Assembly: GCA_003439945.1 (NCBI GenBank)
Contig: QVRM01001486.1
Coordinates: 1 to 64,000, forward strand
Reading direction: 5' to 3'
Origin: Dermanyssus gallinae
Taxonomy: Eukaryota; Arthropoda; Arachnida; Mesostigmata; Dermanyssidae
Length of the DNA: 64,000 bases
Shown: positions 52,401 to 64,000 of the stretch, piece by piece
Layout of the letters: each line of letters starts with the position of its first letter
How positions within the stretch are numbered: position 1 is the stretch's first letter
Notes under the pieces: model-generated
Database searches by the model: none
What the model was told of the DNA's origin: nothing
The model's input: the letters and a program-made list of their open reading frames with translations, nothing else
Position numbers and translations under genes: made by a program

Positions 52401-54180
52401 TTTTACGTTGATCACTTCTTTAAAAATGATCCAACCACGCTTGTTGTTCGGCCGTGTAACACTTTTCCAATCTCTGTTTTCTCTCGCGCTGTTCTCAGTA
52501 GAGATAGTATAGAAAATAGCGCTGCCACAAGGTCGATCCTCGCCATCTTCTCCTTGACATTCGCTAACGTGCGCATCTATCGCACGCATCATGGCCTTGA
52601 GACCAAATGATTTGGATCTACAATCGAAATTTGTTAGCCTTTAAGTACCCGCTTTTAAGGCCACGACGATATTGTATAAACACTCGTTTACACGGAAAAC
52701 CGGTGCCGAGAATCCGCACACATAATATGTGTTGCCTGTGTAGTCGTCTCGATCGGCAACTGCTTGCGTCCCTGTCATAATTTTGATCGGTTTACTTATA
52801 TGCTACTCGTGCGAGATTCGGATAACTCGACCATAACCGTTTAGCGCGGTCTCAGGCCTCTGTTTTTGCTCTCTACTAACGACAAAATAGGAAATCCTCA
52901 GCCTTTGATATTTTGCGTCTAGCCGTAAACACGTCAAAGTGATACCGGGAATCACAAGTCATAGGTCTTTCTGGAACAACCGCGTGGAAGCTTCGCAAGT
53001 AAACGTTATAGCATACTTCGCTACTACGGATCTGCTGAGTCGCTACCAACTGCTGTGGCGGATTGACTACGGCGTTGACAGCGTCCACGACGGTATCAAC
53101 ACCTTGGCATCGTTGGCTGTTTGCAAACAAATTAAAAACAAAACGAACAATTGAAAAAAAAGTAAGAAGATCTGAAGGCAATAAATTAATGTTCTAAACG
53201 GTTACAGTACGCCTCAGTATTTTTATCGGGCCCACCCATATAGCTGACAAAAAGAGCGGCGTCTATTCATTCCCATGCAACTCGCACGTTTGGCGGTGAC
53301 AAGCCCGTAAATTTAACTAATATATTAAAAATAATGACGATTAAACTGTGGTCAACACATGTTATAATAAGATATTCAAAATACTGATAATGAAATCGTA
53401 GTAAATTTCAACGTGGAGGGCGACAAGTCGGTCCTTAGGAGAGGGTCTATGAGAACATACCTAGACCTATTGGTAAGCAAATTAGCTAAACTAAGTAACT
53501 AGTTAGCTAACTAAACTGCTAAACAGCATATGATTTGATTACATTGAGTCAGAAAATCTGCCCTATTGTAGGACAGTCACAAACTTATTTGGTATTACTG
53601 TGCGACAAAGGTCGCCTGAGACAGCGCGAGCGACATCAGCAAGCCAGACAATTTCGAAAATCATTTCAAATGTCCCATTGCACCGCATATGTCCGAGCAG
53701 AATTTTCCTCTTACCCTGGCCGTTGCATAACAGAACGCTCAGTCGAAAGAGTCCGGGATGCGGGACAGACTGATTGAAGCTCGGACAGCAGTGTCTCGAC
53801 GACGCGTAGACAAGTGCGGCGGAAAGAAGATTACAGTTTTAGGGGGTTCAATACGATTTGCTAAGCTAAATTCAATAGAAGTGCGCAGTCTAAGTGAGGT
53901 AAGTCGCGCTAGAGCAGGAAAATCACATAAGCGGTCGATTTTCCCACAGAAAAGAAAAGAACTAGCAATGCCGCAAAGCCAGAAGCAAGATACCCGTCCG
54001 CAGTGTGGTAACACCTGTTCTTATTAATGTGCTTTTTTTCAATGCTCAAACCCTTTGTCGTTGTGGTGTAAGCCGTAAGCGTTGAGTTGAATTTCCTTTA
54101 GTGCAACGTTAGTTTTATGCGGTAATCGAGTTTGCCTGAGTGTTTGCATTGCTCCTCCGTAACACCGAAAACAATTCGCT
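46335..54180. other. Downstream flank of NCLX without a recognised gene
   Basis: Low-complexity (TA)n at 46380-46405 and 48669-48683. Short open frames have no visible family features. Confidence 0.55.
46909..46914 (+). promoter_or_regulatory. Candidate NCLX polyadenylation signal
   Basis: AATAAA about 575 bp past the NCLX stop, with further AATAAA motifs near 46964-46972. Candidate only, since the region is AT-rich. Confidence 0.3.
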
Positions 54181-54268
54181 GTGAAACATAGAACACGTGA
54201 TTTTTTTTAATATTGAATTTACTGATAACAATGTGTTGTCATACGATGAATATGACTCAAATATTTCC

Positions 54269-54420
<152 letters not shown>

Positions 54421-54540
54421 ATGATTATATACACAAATATATGCATAATTCCATTAAAAAAATTACTTTGAAGTTAAAAAATCCCGTAAATAATTGAGGT
54501 TTGCGTATACAATTTAAAAATATATTTTTAGGCAACTCTA

Positions 54541-54606
54541 GAGTTATTCATTGGCCGACGACTTTGAGGCAAGGATTTGCGGGTCCAATCCCGGCGCGGC
54601 ACATAT
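54541..54606 (+). mobile_element. Possible tRNA-derived SINE head
   Basis: TTCATTGGCCGACGAC followed by GCGGGTCCAATCCCGGCGC, which is box B-like. It is similar in order to the minus-strand head near 4950. The element's 3' limit is not clear. Confidence 0.35.
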
Positions 54607-55184
54607 ATTTTTAAAGCTATCTTTCTCGATTTTTTTTTATCTCCAAATTTATCGGCGGAAAACGCGAATACCACAGCCCAAAAGCTGCTTACCGAAGCTT
54701 CCGATGCATTCGTTGCCGAAAAACAGCCCACAGAACCAGAGAAGACCGTTTGCCCGGATTGCAGAAAGATGTTTTACTTGGATCTAAAGTAAAACCCACA
54801 AAACGTGTAAACTTAATTGGGGGTGAAGGTATACTTAAGGCAGTGCAAATACTACTAGTTGAGGATCTAAGCGATAAACTTATCTGGCCCCAGACGAATC
54901 GCTGCCGCAAAACTCAGCGAAAATATTAATAGAACTTGGTAAGAAAAATTAAAGTAGCTGCGATCTAAGTCACCACACTGTTTGTCGCTTCCGTGACAGC
55001 GGAAACGTTGTCACCAAGCCAGACTACAAAAATGACAGGGGAAATCTCTTAGTAACCGCAACACGAAAACATCGCCAGCAGCATTATATCATACATTTTA
55101 CACGTACAGATACTGTACCACATTTTTCTTGAACTGTCTAAGGTTGTCCTTTAGCACTGGCGTGCGATAGCAGGATTGCTTACA

Positions 55185-55187
<3 letters not shown>

Positions 55188-55222
<35 letters not shown>
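55188..55222 (+). repeat. (TA)n microsatellite
   Basis: About 17 TA repeats. Confidence 0.9.
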
Positions 55223-55226
<4 letters not shown>

Positions 55227-57951
55227 TCTTCTACGTGTAAACCAAATAAATTTAAATGCTCCCGCCATAGTTACTGAGCATGGCCACAGTAGTAGCACCG
55301 ATGACTACTATATAAAAACGGCATTAATCGAAGTTAAATAAAGAGGCGGGAAAAAAAAAACGTAAAACAGGAAAAGCAACTTTGAGAGATCGTTTTGCTT
55401 GGGTAGTTCAGCTCTGTGTGTTTTTCAGGAGAGTGGCATAGTCAGAGAAGATATGCGCGCTGAGAGATGCCGAGCATTGGCATACAGCTTTCAATGTTTC
55501 CGAAACTACGGCGTGGTTCGTAGCAATAGAAGCAATGCGCACTGTTGTCTTATCTCCGCCTCAAGCAGAGGTACATAGCCGTTTGGCGATGTCATATGTG
55601 TCGCTTTTCGATGAGATCATCAGGTAACTATTGAAGCTCTAGTTAGTTCGCAAGAAGTTCTCATTGAGCCAGTATGGCAAAACGCGATGTAGCCGACGAT
55701 GTCCACGCTCTGCGATATCTCTATAGCTCGACTCCACTGCGACAAAAAAAACCGAGCAGGACAATAGATTAATGTTGTGATATTGTTGACTTGGTTGGCA
55801 GGCTAAGGGTGCGGCAGCTGCATCTAAATGAAACAAACAACTCGATGCTATGTCGAGTATAATTACACTCTCGCTCAATACCGCATGATATATTGTAACC
55901 CAGAGATTGTCAATATGAATTGATAGGCGGCCACGAGTGCTTACCCCCAGAACATGCTCAGATGGTTTCACTACAGTTTGCAAAGCATATAAATAAACTT
56001 ATTGTGTCACTGTTTGCCCTTTTTGAAAATTGCCATTACGTGTCGCTTACTAGGCACACTCAACACGTGCAATTAAGCTTATCTCTAGCTTAGCTCTGTC
56101 CCACAAAAAATCTAGCAATCTAGATTGTAGGCAACACGTTAACAGTCATTTTGCCAGCTTTTTTGTACACATATTCGGTGAACATCTTCTCGTCGGTGAA
56201 AAATCGTACACGGCCTGCTAATTTGTGCCTAAAAGAAACCCTGCCGTACTCGGAAAACGACAAAACCATATAATCTCATTGGTCTCATTTGTCCGGTGCG
56301 AAAAGCAAGAATCATAGCTAGTTCTACTTGAAGTAGGCTCGTAATGAAATCGAAAGGGGGTGCTGTATACGTACTTTATTTAGTTGCGACATGGTGGACT
56401 GCGTGAGATATCTCGGTTCGGGCGTCCGGTGCGTCCTCTTAGCCCCAACATTGAACATTGCTGCATATTAAGCATATAAATTAATAAAATAATTAACGTT
56501 AGTAGTAGTAGTCAAATATTTGTAGGCGATTATCGGCAGGTAATGTTTTAGCTTGCGCAAAAAATCAAACAGAAAGGCATACATATAGACCCATATACGC
56601 ATATACACATATGCATATGTTTGTCAAGTGAATCTCTGACTAAAACATAGCTGCACAGCCCCTGCCGGCAACGCCGTTTATCGTTTACCGAGGCTTCAAG
56701 CCGTTTAATCCCGTGTTCGGCGTCCCAATACAAAACAATTTGAGAGTTGATTCGTTGGTTCTATTGGCCTGGTGTGCAGGTTCGTCACACTGACCTGTAT
56801 TAGTCGAGTCGGCGTACACCGTCTAGCCGGAAGTAGAGTTTTTGTACCTCAAAGTCAGTTTTTCTACGACTTCGCTCGAGAGCGAACAGGAAACGCTCTT
56901 TGGGTTTTTGCTGCTGGGGAGCAGCAATTTCTAATGGGGAAGCGAAGCAAACATCGACCGCAGTTGGGTCGTTGACCTATTGAGTGTCACCCCCCAATCA
57001 CCGTGATTCGGATAGCAGAGCAGATAGATAGATCTGTGACGTCGCACGCGCAACGAGCGACTGCGAGCTTTAGGTTTGTACATTTCTTTTAGCTGGTAAG
57101 CGGATGTATGCAAGAACTGTATTTGAGGCTTGTTAGCGTCCTAGCACCGCAACGTACTCTACGCGGCATACGGCACTTAATCGTATGTCTCCTCGGTGAT
57201 TTATTTTCCCTCTCGCTTCCGCCCCCCCCCCCCCCTTCCTTCTTCCGCCTTTATTATTTATCTGCCTCTATCTTTGTATCTTCTTCTTTTCATTTTTTTC
57301 TTTTACTAGCCTATGGGCTACATATATACCGGGCGAACGAAATAGTTTACATTTCAAACGTACGTATTTTCATATGAGAACCAGACAGAGGCGAGCCACC
57401 TAATAGAAACATGCTCATATGTGGAGCTGCAATAAAGTAGAGTTGTAAAAAAACAGTTAATTTAAAACAAAACTGTTCGCTAATAAAACGAGTAACTATT
57501 GGAGACAACGTCTATTATGAGAGGTTGTTTGTGTGTAGGTCTAACACAAAAGTTTGTGCTAGACACAAAAAACTAGCATAAACATTTGTGCTAGACCCCA
57601 AAGTTTGATGGACAAATTTTCGGAGACCCCATATATGTATGTATATATATATATATATATGATTGCACACTCGGCAGTGCTCGCCTTAATAAAAATTGTG
57701 GTAAAAAGGTGTCACGTGAGGTTAAGAATCAGCTGTCCGTGTCGTTGCTTGATGGTAGCCCCCGCTCTTATAAACCCGGTGCGAGCTGTATATCCTCGAG
57801 GTTCCTTGCAACGTTAAGACGGTAAGATCCATAAGATTCCTCTTCGTGACGCCGAGCCCCAAGAGCGTACTCGCAGATTCGGAGTCCCATACACCACTCA
57901 CAGAGATGGTGATGGATCCAAATCTGCGAGGTTTTTGCGGGTAAAAAGTAA

Positions 57952-57956
<5 letters not shown>

Positions 57957-57995
<39 letters not shown>

Positions 57996-58135
57996 ATATA
58001 TATATATTATATATATATATCTAGATATACTTTCTTTATATATATTCTCTCTACTATATATCTATCTATCTTCTATCTATATTATTATATATCTATTATC
58101 TACTCTATATATTATATGTATATATATATATATAT
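57957..58135 (+). repeat. Imperfect TA/CTA-rich array, about 180 bp
   Basis: TA repeats degrade into TATCTA/TCTATC variants, giving Tyr/Ile-rich frames that are not genes. Confidence 0.88.
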
Positions 58136-59579
58136 CTTATTCGGTTAAGGCTACAGTACATAATATCAGATTGTTGTTGTTGTTGTTGTAGTCGTTGGTA
58201 ACGTTACTGCCGATGACCTGTGATCATTATCTCTTCCCGTCATTTCAGAATACCGTCTCATGTTGTTGGTGGTAAACACAGATTTGCCATGGGATTGTTT
58301 GCTGTCGTCAAATATGAACGAATACTTTTTAGCGGAGCCTGTACACCCACTTTTCTACCGAACCAGGCAATTAATTTTACTAGCACATCACTTTCCTGAT
58401 ACTGAGTTCCGCCTACGCGGAAGGAACAACAATAGAATTCGCTTGGCAGCTATCGGATTGTAGGTTGCAATTGTTCGCGTTCGGGGAAGCTGCCGTGGTT
58501 AGCGACTACGCTGCCTGCCTCCTTCAAGGTAAGGCTACCTTTTGTGTGAACGACGTAAATAACGTACAAAACGGTTACTGTGGCTGTACCTAGAAAATTT
58601 GTTTTGCGCAGCCAACAAGCGCTGCGGTCGAAGAGACTTGTCAAAGCTCTGAGCGCACCAAAAGATCTACGATAATTTCAAATAGAAAGATGCATTGGCA
58701 CGCCTTCTAGCTTAGCGGCATATGTGTCGTAGTTTTATTCCTTTTTGTTGGCACAAAGTTCCGCGTAAACTTCAGTGCAGCCATCCTGCTATCATTGGTG
58801 TAGTTACCGCCGGATTGCGGATAGGGAAACATGGATCTCGGACGATGAGCTGCCGTTATGTCTGCTGGATCCGCGTGTCCATCTGGTTTCAGCTCTCATA
58901 TAGGATACGATGGAATTCGTATTTCATCAGTTTATAGAATAATGTCAGAAAACAGGCTCTGCGCCAGGAGCAAGCAGTCGACACAAAAGGCAGGGACGGA
59001 TGACACAACAAACGTCTCACACTTTTAAGTATTGAGCTACAATACTGACGGGACACTAATGTCGATTACTTTTGCGCATGACCAAGAATGGCATCAAGAG
59101 CAGCGGCAACCATTTCACTATTTAGGAACCACGGCTTACATTCTGATTACAGAACATAAAGTAGCTGACAAATCGTCAGGCAGATAATGATGATTTATTG
59201 CCGTACGCATGTGGATACAATTAATACAAGCAGAAGACAAGCATTCAGAGGTACTGGTTGTGCTAACCGATGAATACGCGCTATGTTAATAATTAAATAC
59301 GTATATACACTCGTCCATCAAGTTCTTATAGCTCCGTAACGTGCTGGAAAAAATGTATACAGTGCTAGGCATAATTGACCCCTCGACCCCACTCAGTACC
59401 ACCTTTAGAATGTGGTATTCGTCATTTTCATAGCCTTGTCATTTTTTAAGACGAGTTTACTAAAGCTCCTGACAGAGGGAAAAATCTAATTCATGATTGA
59501 TAAAGTCAATAGAAGAAATATAGCTCTAATTGGTGCACAGAACCTATCCTTAAAACGTCTTTAAACCAATCATCATGTC

Positions 59580-59745
59580 GAGCCCGGTGGCGTGGTACTC
59601 CTGCGCCTCGCGATCGGATAAGACACATAGGTGCGCGGGGTCGAGCTCCACCGTTGCACATTTGTATTTATGGGGATCCGTCTATGAAGCGATGCAAAAA
59701 GCAGACCCGTCGACGTTAAATCTTGGCTGAAATTCACCCCGAAAA
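59580..59745 (+). mobile_element. Second copy of the tRNA-derived SINE family
   Basis: Shares with the element at 30047-30222 the head (GACACATAGGTGCGCGGGG, GAGCTCCA), TTTGTATTTATGGGG, and a body with GATGCAAAAAGCAG, GACGTTA and TTGGCTGA, ending in an A run. It is more diverged, and I see no clear target-site duplication. Confidence 0.8.
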
Positions 59746-60644
59746 GTAATAATCCATAGTCAATTAAGCGCAATGCCGTTGACATCAAAAGTACTCGTTT
59801 GCATCGCATAGTCTATGCGTCGTTGCATCTTGTAAATACTTCTTTTACATAAAAATATAGGCACTGGTTAAACGTTGGAACACGTTAGACTGCAACTTAC
59901 GGAGGTGTATCGCCGTACTCGCTCGGTTTATATAAGACTGCTTTGTTAGAGTGCTTTAGAAATAAAATCGACTGGATTTTGATGTATGATCTACAAATTA
60001 CAAGTTTCAACACTATGATCATGTGCTAATCAATGAATAAAGTGTTCTAAATTAAATTGAAATTACCGTTGCTATTACCGTTATTGTGCTATGGCCAACC
60101 TGAACCCACAGTTCACGCGCTAAAGGAAGAACGCCGGTCGGAATACCGGAAATATATGTTTGTTTCTTAGTGTCTTGAATTAAAAAACCTGCAACCTATC
60201 TTAACCGTGCCGCAATGCAGAAAACGCAAATAACTGCAAAAACTACAAAAAGCCGCGGACAAAACTACTATTCACCGAGAACTGAAGATGTAAGACGCTT
60301 TATTTGATGAACTTATGCACATGTGGTAAACTATCTTGTTTAGGGAGATCATACTTAGTGTGGACTATCTCCCCAAACACAGACAGCCAAAGATGTCATC
60401 TTTCTCATAAACGGTGTCTTGCGTCCATCTCTATCGAACAGTATGCGTTTTGAGATAGTCCTTAAACCCTTAACGTTGACTGGTTCTCCCGCAAACGTAT
60501 AATAGCAACTTCTATAAAGTTCATCCTCACCCCTTAACAAGACGCTTTCGCCCATCCTTACATTGGGAAAAATTATTTTCCGCCGAGTTCTAGCAAATCT
60601 TATAATACTACATATTATTATAAAAGACCCTGCAAAAAAAGAAA

Positions 60645-60649
<5 letters not shown>

Positions 60650-60688
<39 letters not shown>
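60650..60688 (+). repeat. (TA)n microsatellite
   Basis: About 19 TA repeats after an A-rich stretch. Confidence 0.9.
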
Positions 60689-60691
<3 letters not shown>

Positions 60692-63600
60692 AGTGCCAGT
60701 ATAGAAAGATAAGACTAGAAGCAAGAACACAAGGACTTGGATCCGATAAAGACAAGCCATTGGGTGAAAGCGGCCTGATTAACAAACACGAAGGCTAGAA
60801 CACACTCTCGAAGAATATCAAGTCTTTGTGGACGAAAAAAGCTGCGCAATACGCTTTCCTGCTCAAACGGTTGGTTTACACAGTTGTTACTTCTGGTTGA
60901 CAACCAGGAGCTAGTGTACCAGATTACGTGTATCTAACGTATAAATAAATACATATATTACATATTTATTCATTTACACGTATGCTTCTTTTTAAAACCG
61001 CGTCCAACCTTTTACATTACTTCAGCGGTGTTAAGTCATGTCGTATAAGCATATTAAGTAAGAAGTTAACTTTTACCTTTACCTTGACAAGAAGGTGCCG
61101 GTCGTCGCTTTGAGGTCGCCCGACTGGTGGGGACGCATGACCAAGGGGTGATGACCTGCCCGAATCTATATGCCTAGTTCGCGTAGGTTGTGCCAAGTAG
61201 AAACGGCATACTTCTTAAAACGTGACTCGTGGTAGAATAGAAACTAGGTTAAAGTCGCTACGTGGGATTGTCAGCTTAGCGCTGAAACTGCTGGCAAGCC
61301 GCAGCTGGACATAAGTATATACATGACAACACTAAGATGCTAATATTTAAGATTTAGATTATTTTTTAGTATACCTTATATGAACCAAACAGGAAACTTT
61401 TAAGGAAGGTCTCTTTCGCTGGGTTTGTGCCGACCTGGCATTAGGGACATGGTTGCTAACTAACACGACACTCTTGGTTCTACAATTACTTTTTTTCTAT
61501 TGTACGGCTTTTCTTTAGCAGTGTAGGTTAGATTGCGTGGATCTCGATTGACTGATATGATACCCCTCTTTCTATTTCGAAATATTTTGCAGCAGTATAG
61601 CCTTGCCATAGCTTTTCTTTATCGTTCTGGATCATAACAGTAAATGGCGGAAACAACCATCTCTTAGAAACAGCCCTATATACCTGTCTACAGTAAATTC
61701 AGACATTAACCTTACACAAAGGGGATATATTAGAGATAGAACAGACTCTGCAAATACTTATGCAAATAAAAGATTGCATGTGACTAATTATCTGCGTATG
61801 CGTACCCATTTAAAGGTGCGCGGCCTACATTATGTGACGACTAATCCCGGCTCCAAAAGTCACGTTTGTAAGATTGCGTGAAAATCGGACGAAATACATA
61901 GGTAAGAACTTGCTTGAATTGTATTCTCGTGCCTTGGTGGAATCCGAGCTTGAAATGCTTTCGGTATATGCGATTTTGTTCATCAGAGTAGATGCGTATC
62001 CTCTGCCATTATGGTGTTAGATAGGGTAGCAAGTGTTCTATATCGCTTACGCAGTCGCTCTGCCATTGATGGCGTTATCAGATGGCGCGACACGAATCGA
62101 ATAATGTGTTCTGCGCTGAAGAGCATCTTTAGGAAGTATAACGCACCAGTATACTGCTACATGAGAGATAAAGCTACGCTACTGTCAACTATTTGTAACT
62201 TTTTTTTTTAGAGGAGTAACTGGAAAATGCGGTTTGCGCACGCAGACACCACTGCAGGAAACGCGTCTGCAAGTGTGGGCCTCCAACCCCCATGGTGTAA
62301 AAACCAGTCATCTCCCCATTCTCCCAACCGACCGGGAATTGCATGTGCAAACACTTTAAACAATCAGGGGAGGTGTAAGTCTACTCGTGGCCAGCTTCTT
62401 CCCCGGAGGCCTAAGGGGTGCGTGTCGTGCGGCGGTTATTGCTGAAGTGTAACTACTTGTTACCTGGGTTTTCAGATAACCGCCAGTCTATACTTCAGTG
62501 ATCAGATCACTGACTTTCGGACGATCTTAGCTCAATTCGTGTACATTAGCTTCTGTTGCTCCAAGGTCAAAGGCTCGGAGGTGTACATCCGTCCCAAAAA
62601 TATATTTTTAAAGGCTAAATGCTTTTACGTTAAATACTTTATTGCCGCGAGTTGGAAAAGGGAAGGGTTCTATTTCCCACCTCGAGCAGTGTAAGACGCA
62701 CCTCCCCCCTTAAGCTTCACTCTCTAATGGCCCAGATCTCCATAGAACTATAGAGGGTAGAACGGTACGAAAGAAGTGGCAAGTGCCACTCAGATCTTTT
62801 GGCCGGGGTCACTTGCGAGCCCATTACTTCTAAGGCTGTAGATCGTTCGGAAGTTATCAATTGAATGTTTGATAGTGTGGCCCATAGGTACACACTAACA
62901 AACATAAGTTTAGTCTATTTTGACTAGAAACCGCTACTTGCATTGAATCTGTCTGCTATGTTATGTAACACTTGCATTGTTTGTCGCATTGTTTGTCATA
63001 CGCATTTCCGTGGTATTACATTGATCACTTCTCATTCACCCTCTTCTCCCGCTGTCGTTGCTGCATCTCAGCCGCGAGATCTCAGCCGCGCGTTGGCCGA
63101 GATCAACAACACCCCTGGCAACATCTGTGAGAGGTGTCTACCTCGACTGGTGTGTTTCGTCTAAAGCGGTTTCTCTGCGTTTGGTGTTTCTACTGCTTCT
63201 GGCACCAAGTTGCTGTTGGTTTTGTTTGCCAACAGCACAGTTGAAGATAGAAGCATTCGAAATATTCAAACCAGTTGTGAACCTGACGGGCTGTTTGCCG
63301 CTTGCGACCTGTCCCACGTTGCGCTGTGCCACCTGGTTCTTCGTCTCCCGTTGTCCCGATGTGTTTCTGTTGCTTCCGGTGGGACGGAACTAGGAAATAA
63401 GTATTAAAGCTCCGATGCTTAGATCTGTTTGCCGCCGTGAGACGGCTAATCCTTTGCAGGATCTCAAGCAGGGCGTCGTTTGGGCGGGCGTCATCTAGCT
63501 CAGGACATTCGGGGACGCCGAGTGGATGTGTTGTCAATTCGAGCATGTGGCGGCGTGGTCTAGGGCACTAATCATGGCTGTCATGTACCGGGGCGTCGCC

Positions 63601-64000
63601 GGCTCGATCTCTGTTGTTAATCAAGTCTTCTTTAAGCGATGCTCAGTGAGAACAGATGATAAACCATACCACTGAGAATCAGCGGCCATACTGAATAACC
63701 ACAAGAACTGTGCTGCTCTGGTAAACCCTAGATATCTAAACATGTCCGGTGTCCTCGGTGCCTTGAAGACGTGTCTCAAAAATGAATTCCAAGCCCGTAA
63801 GGGACGGAGAATGGTCAAGAATTAGAAACAACCTCCTTAAAAAGTGTTTTATATTCTAGGGCAACGAGCAATCTAGTTCGCCTGAACATTGGCCTCCCGT
63901 GCTGTGCCCTTCAAAACAGGTAGGACACTGTGTCTACTCACACGAGCAAACATAAACGAGCCACATACAAGAACACCACATAGAGCGCACTGCAGGGTGC

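Larger units (their letters stand above)
55223..64000. other. Right-hand flank without a recognised gene
   Basis: Holds the SINE at 59580-59745, the TA arrays listed and, at about 63551-63610, a weak tRNA-like stretch. Open frames of 60-118 codons show no recognisable domains. Confidence 0.5.

Noticed and set aside
52383..52592. Minus-strand 69-codon frame
   Set aside because: Protein-like composition only; no recognisable family or gene context.
60355..60603. Minus-strand frame of about 80 codons with protein-like composition
   Set aside because: No domain, no homologue I recognise and no clear splice sites; it may be chance.
63551..63610. Another tRNA-like stretch (GGCGTGGTCTAGGGC ... GGCTCGATCTC)
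   Set aside because: Both boxes carry mismatches, there is no recognisable SINE body, and no second copy is in the window.

Overview
This is eukaryotic genomic DNA, most likely from an arthropod. The evidence is spliced genes with GT-AG introns, many long (TA)n, (AAT)n and (CAA)n microsatellites, and a dense load of decayed retrotransposons and tRNA-derived SINEs. The two protein genes look arthropod-like. A parasitiform mite or tick is my best guess from the overall texture, but the sequence alone does not prove it.

Two genuine protein-coding genes can be assembled. (1) A sorbitol dehydrogenase (SORD) gene lies on the minus strand. It has eight coding exons between 25697 and 9759 whose phases join without a break into 352 codons plus stop. 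One exon is only 34 nt. (2) A mitochondrial Na+/Ca2+ exchanger of the NCLX (SLC8B1) type lies on the plus strand. It has one very long exon (39712-41203) and a terminal exon (46093-46334), giving 577 codons plus stop. The two genes point away from each other, with about 14 kb between their start codons. SORD acts in cytosolic polyol metabolism and NCLX in the inner mitochondrial membrane, so nothing suggests a shared pathway.

Layout: 1-9758 is gene-free flank with a 44-bp minisatellite at the left edge, microsatellites, a hairpin and a tRNA-derived SINE. 9759-25697 is SORD; its introns hold an R2-like (restriction-like-endonuclease) LINE remnant, a 500-bp TA-flanked MITE, an endonuclease/reverse-transcriptase LINE remnant and large AAT arrays. 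25698-39711 is intergenic: a 292-bp CAA-rich array, a decayed Ty3/gypsy element with a SINE nested inside it, a perfect 22-bp inverted repeat, and a tandem duplication (two units of about 2.75 and 2.34 kb) that carries pieces of two LINE families. 39712-46334 is NCLX. 46335-64000 has no gene I can recognise; it holds microsatellites, a second copy of the nested SINE and other tRNA-like heads.

I found no CRISPR array, operon, rRNA, intact tRNA or convincing new biological system. The most useful observations are the tandem duplication with different lesions in each copy, the SINE family with a 16-bp target-site duplication, the TIR element in the SORD intron, a TA array almost touching a SORD splice donor, and a Ser-to-Cys change in the NCLX alpha-2 repeat.
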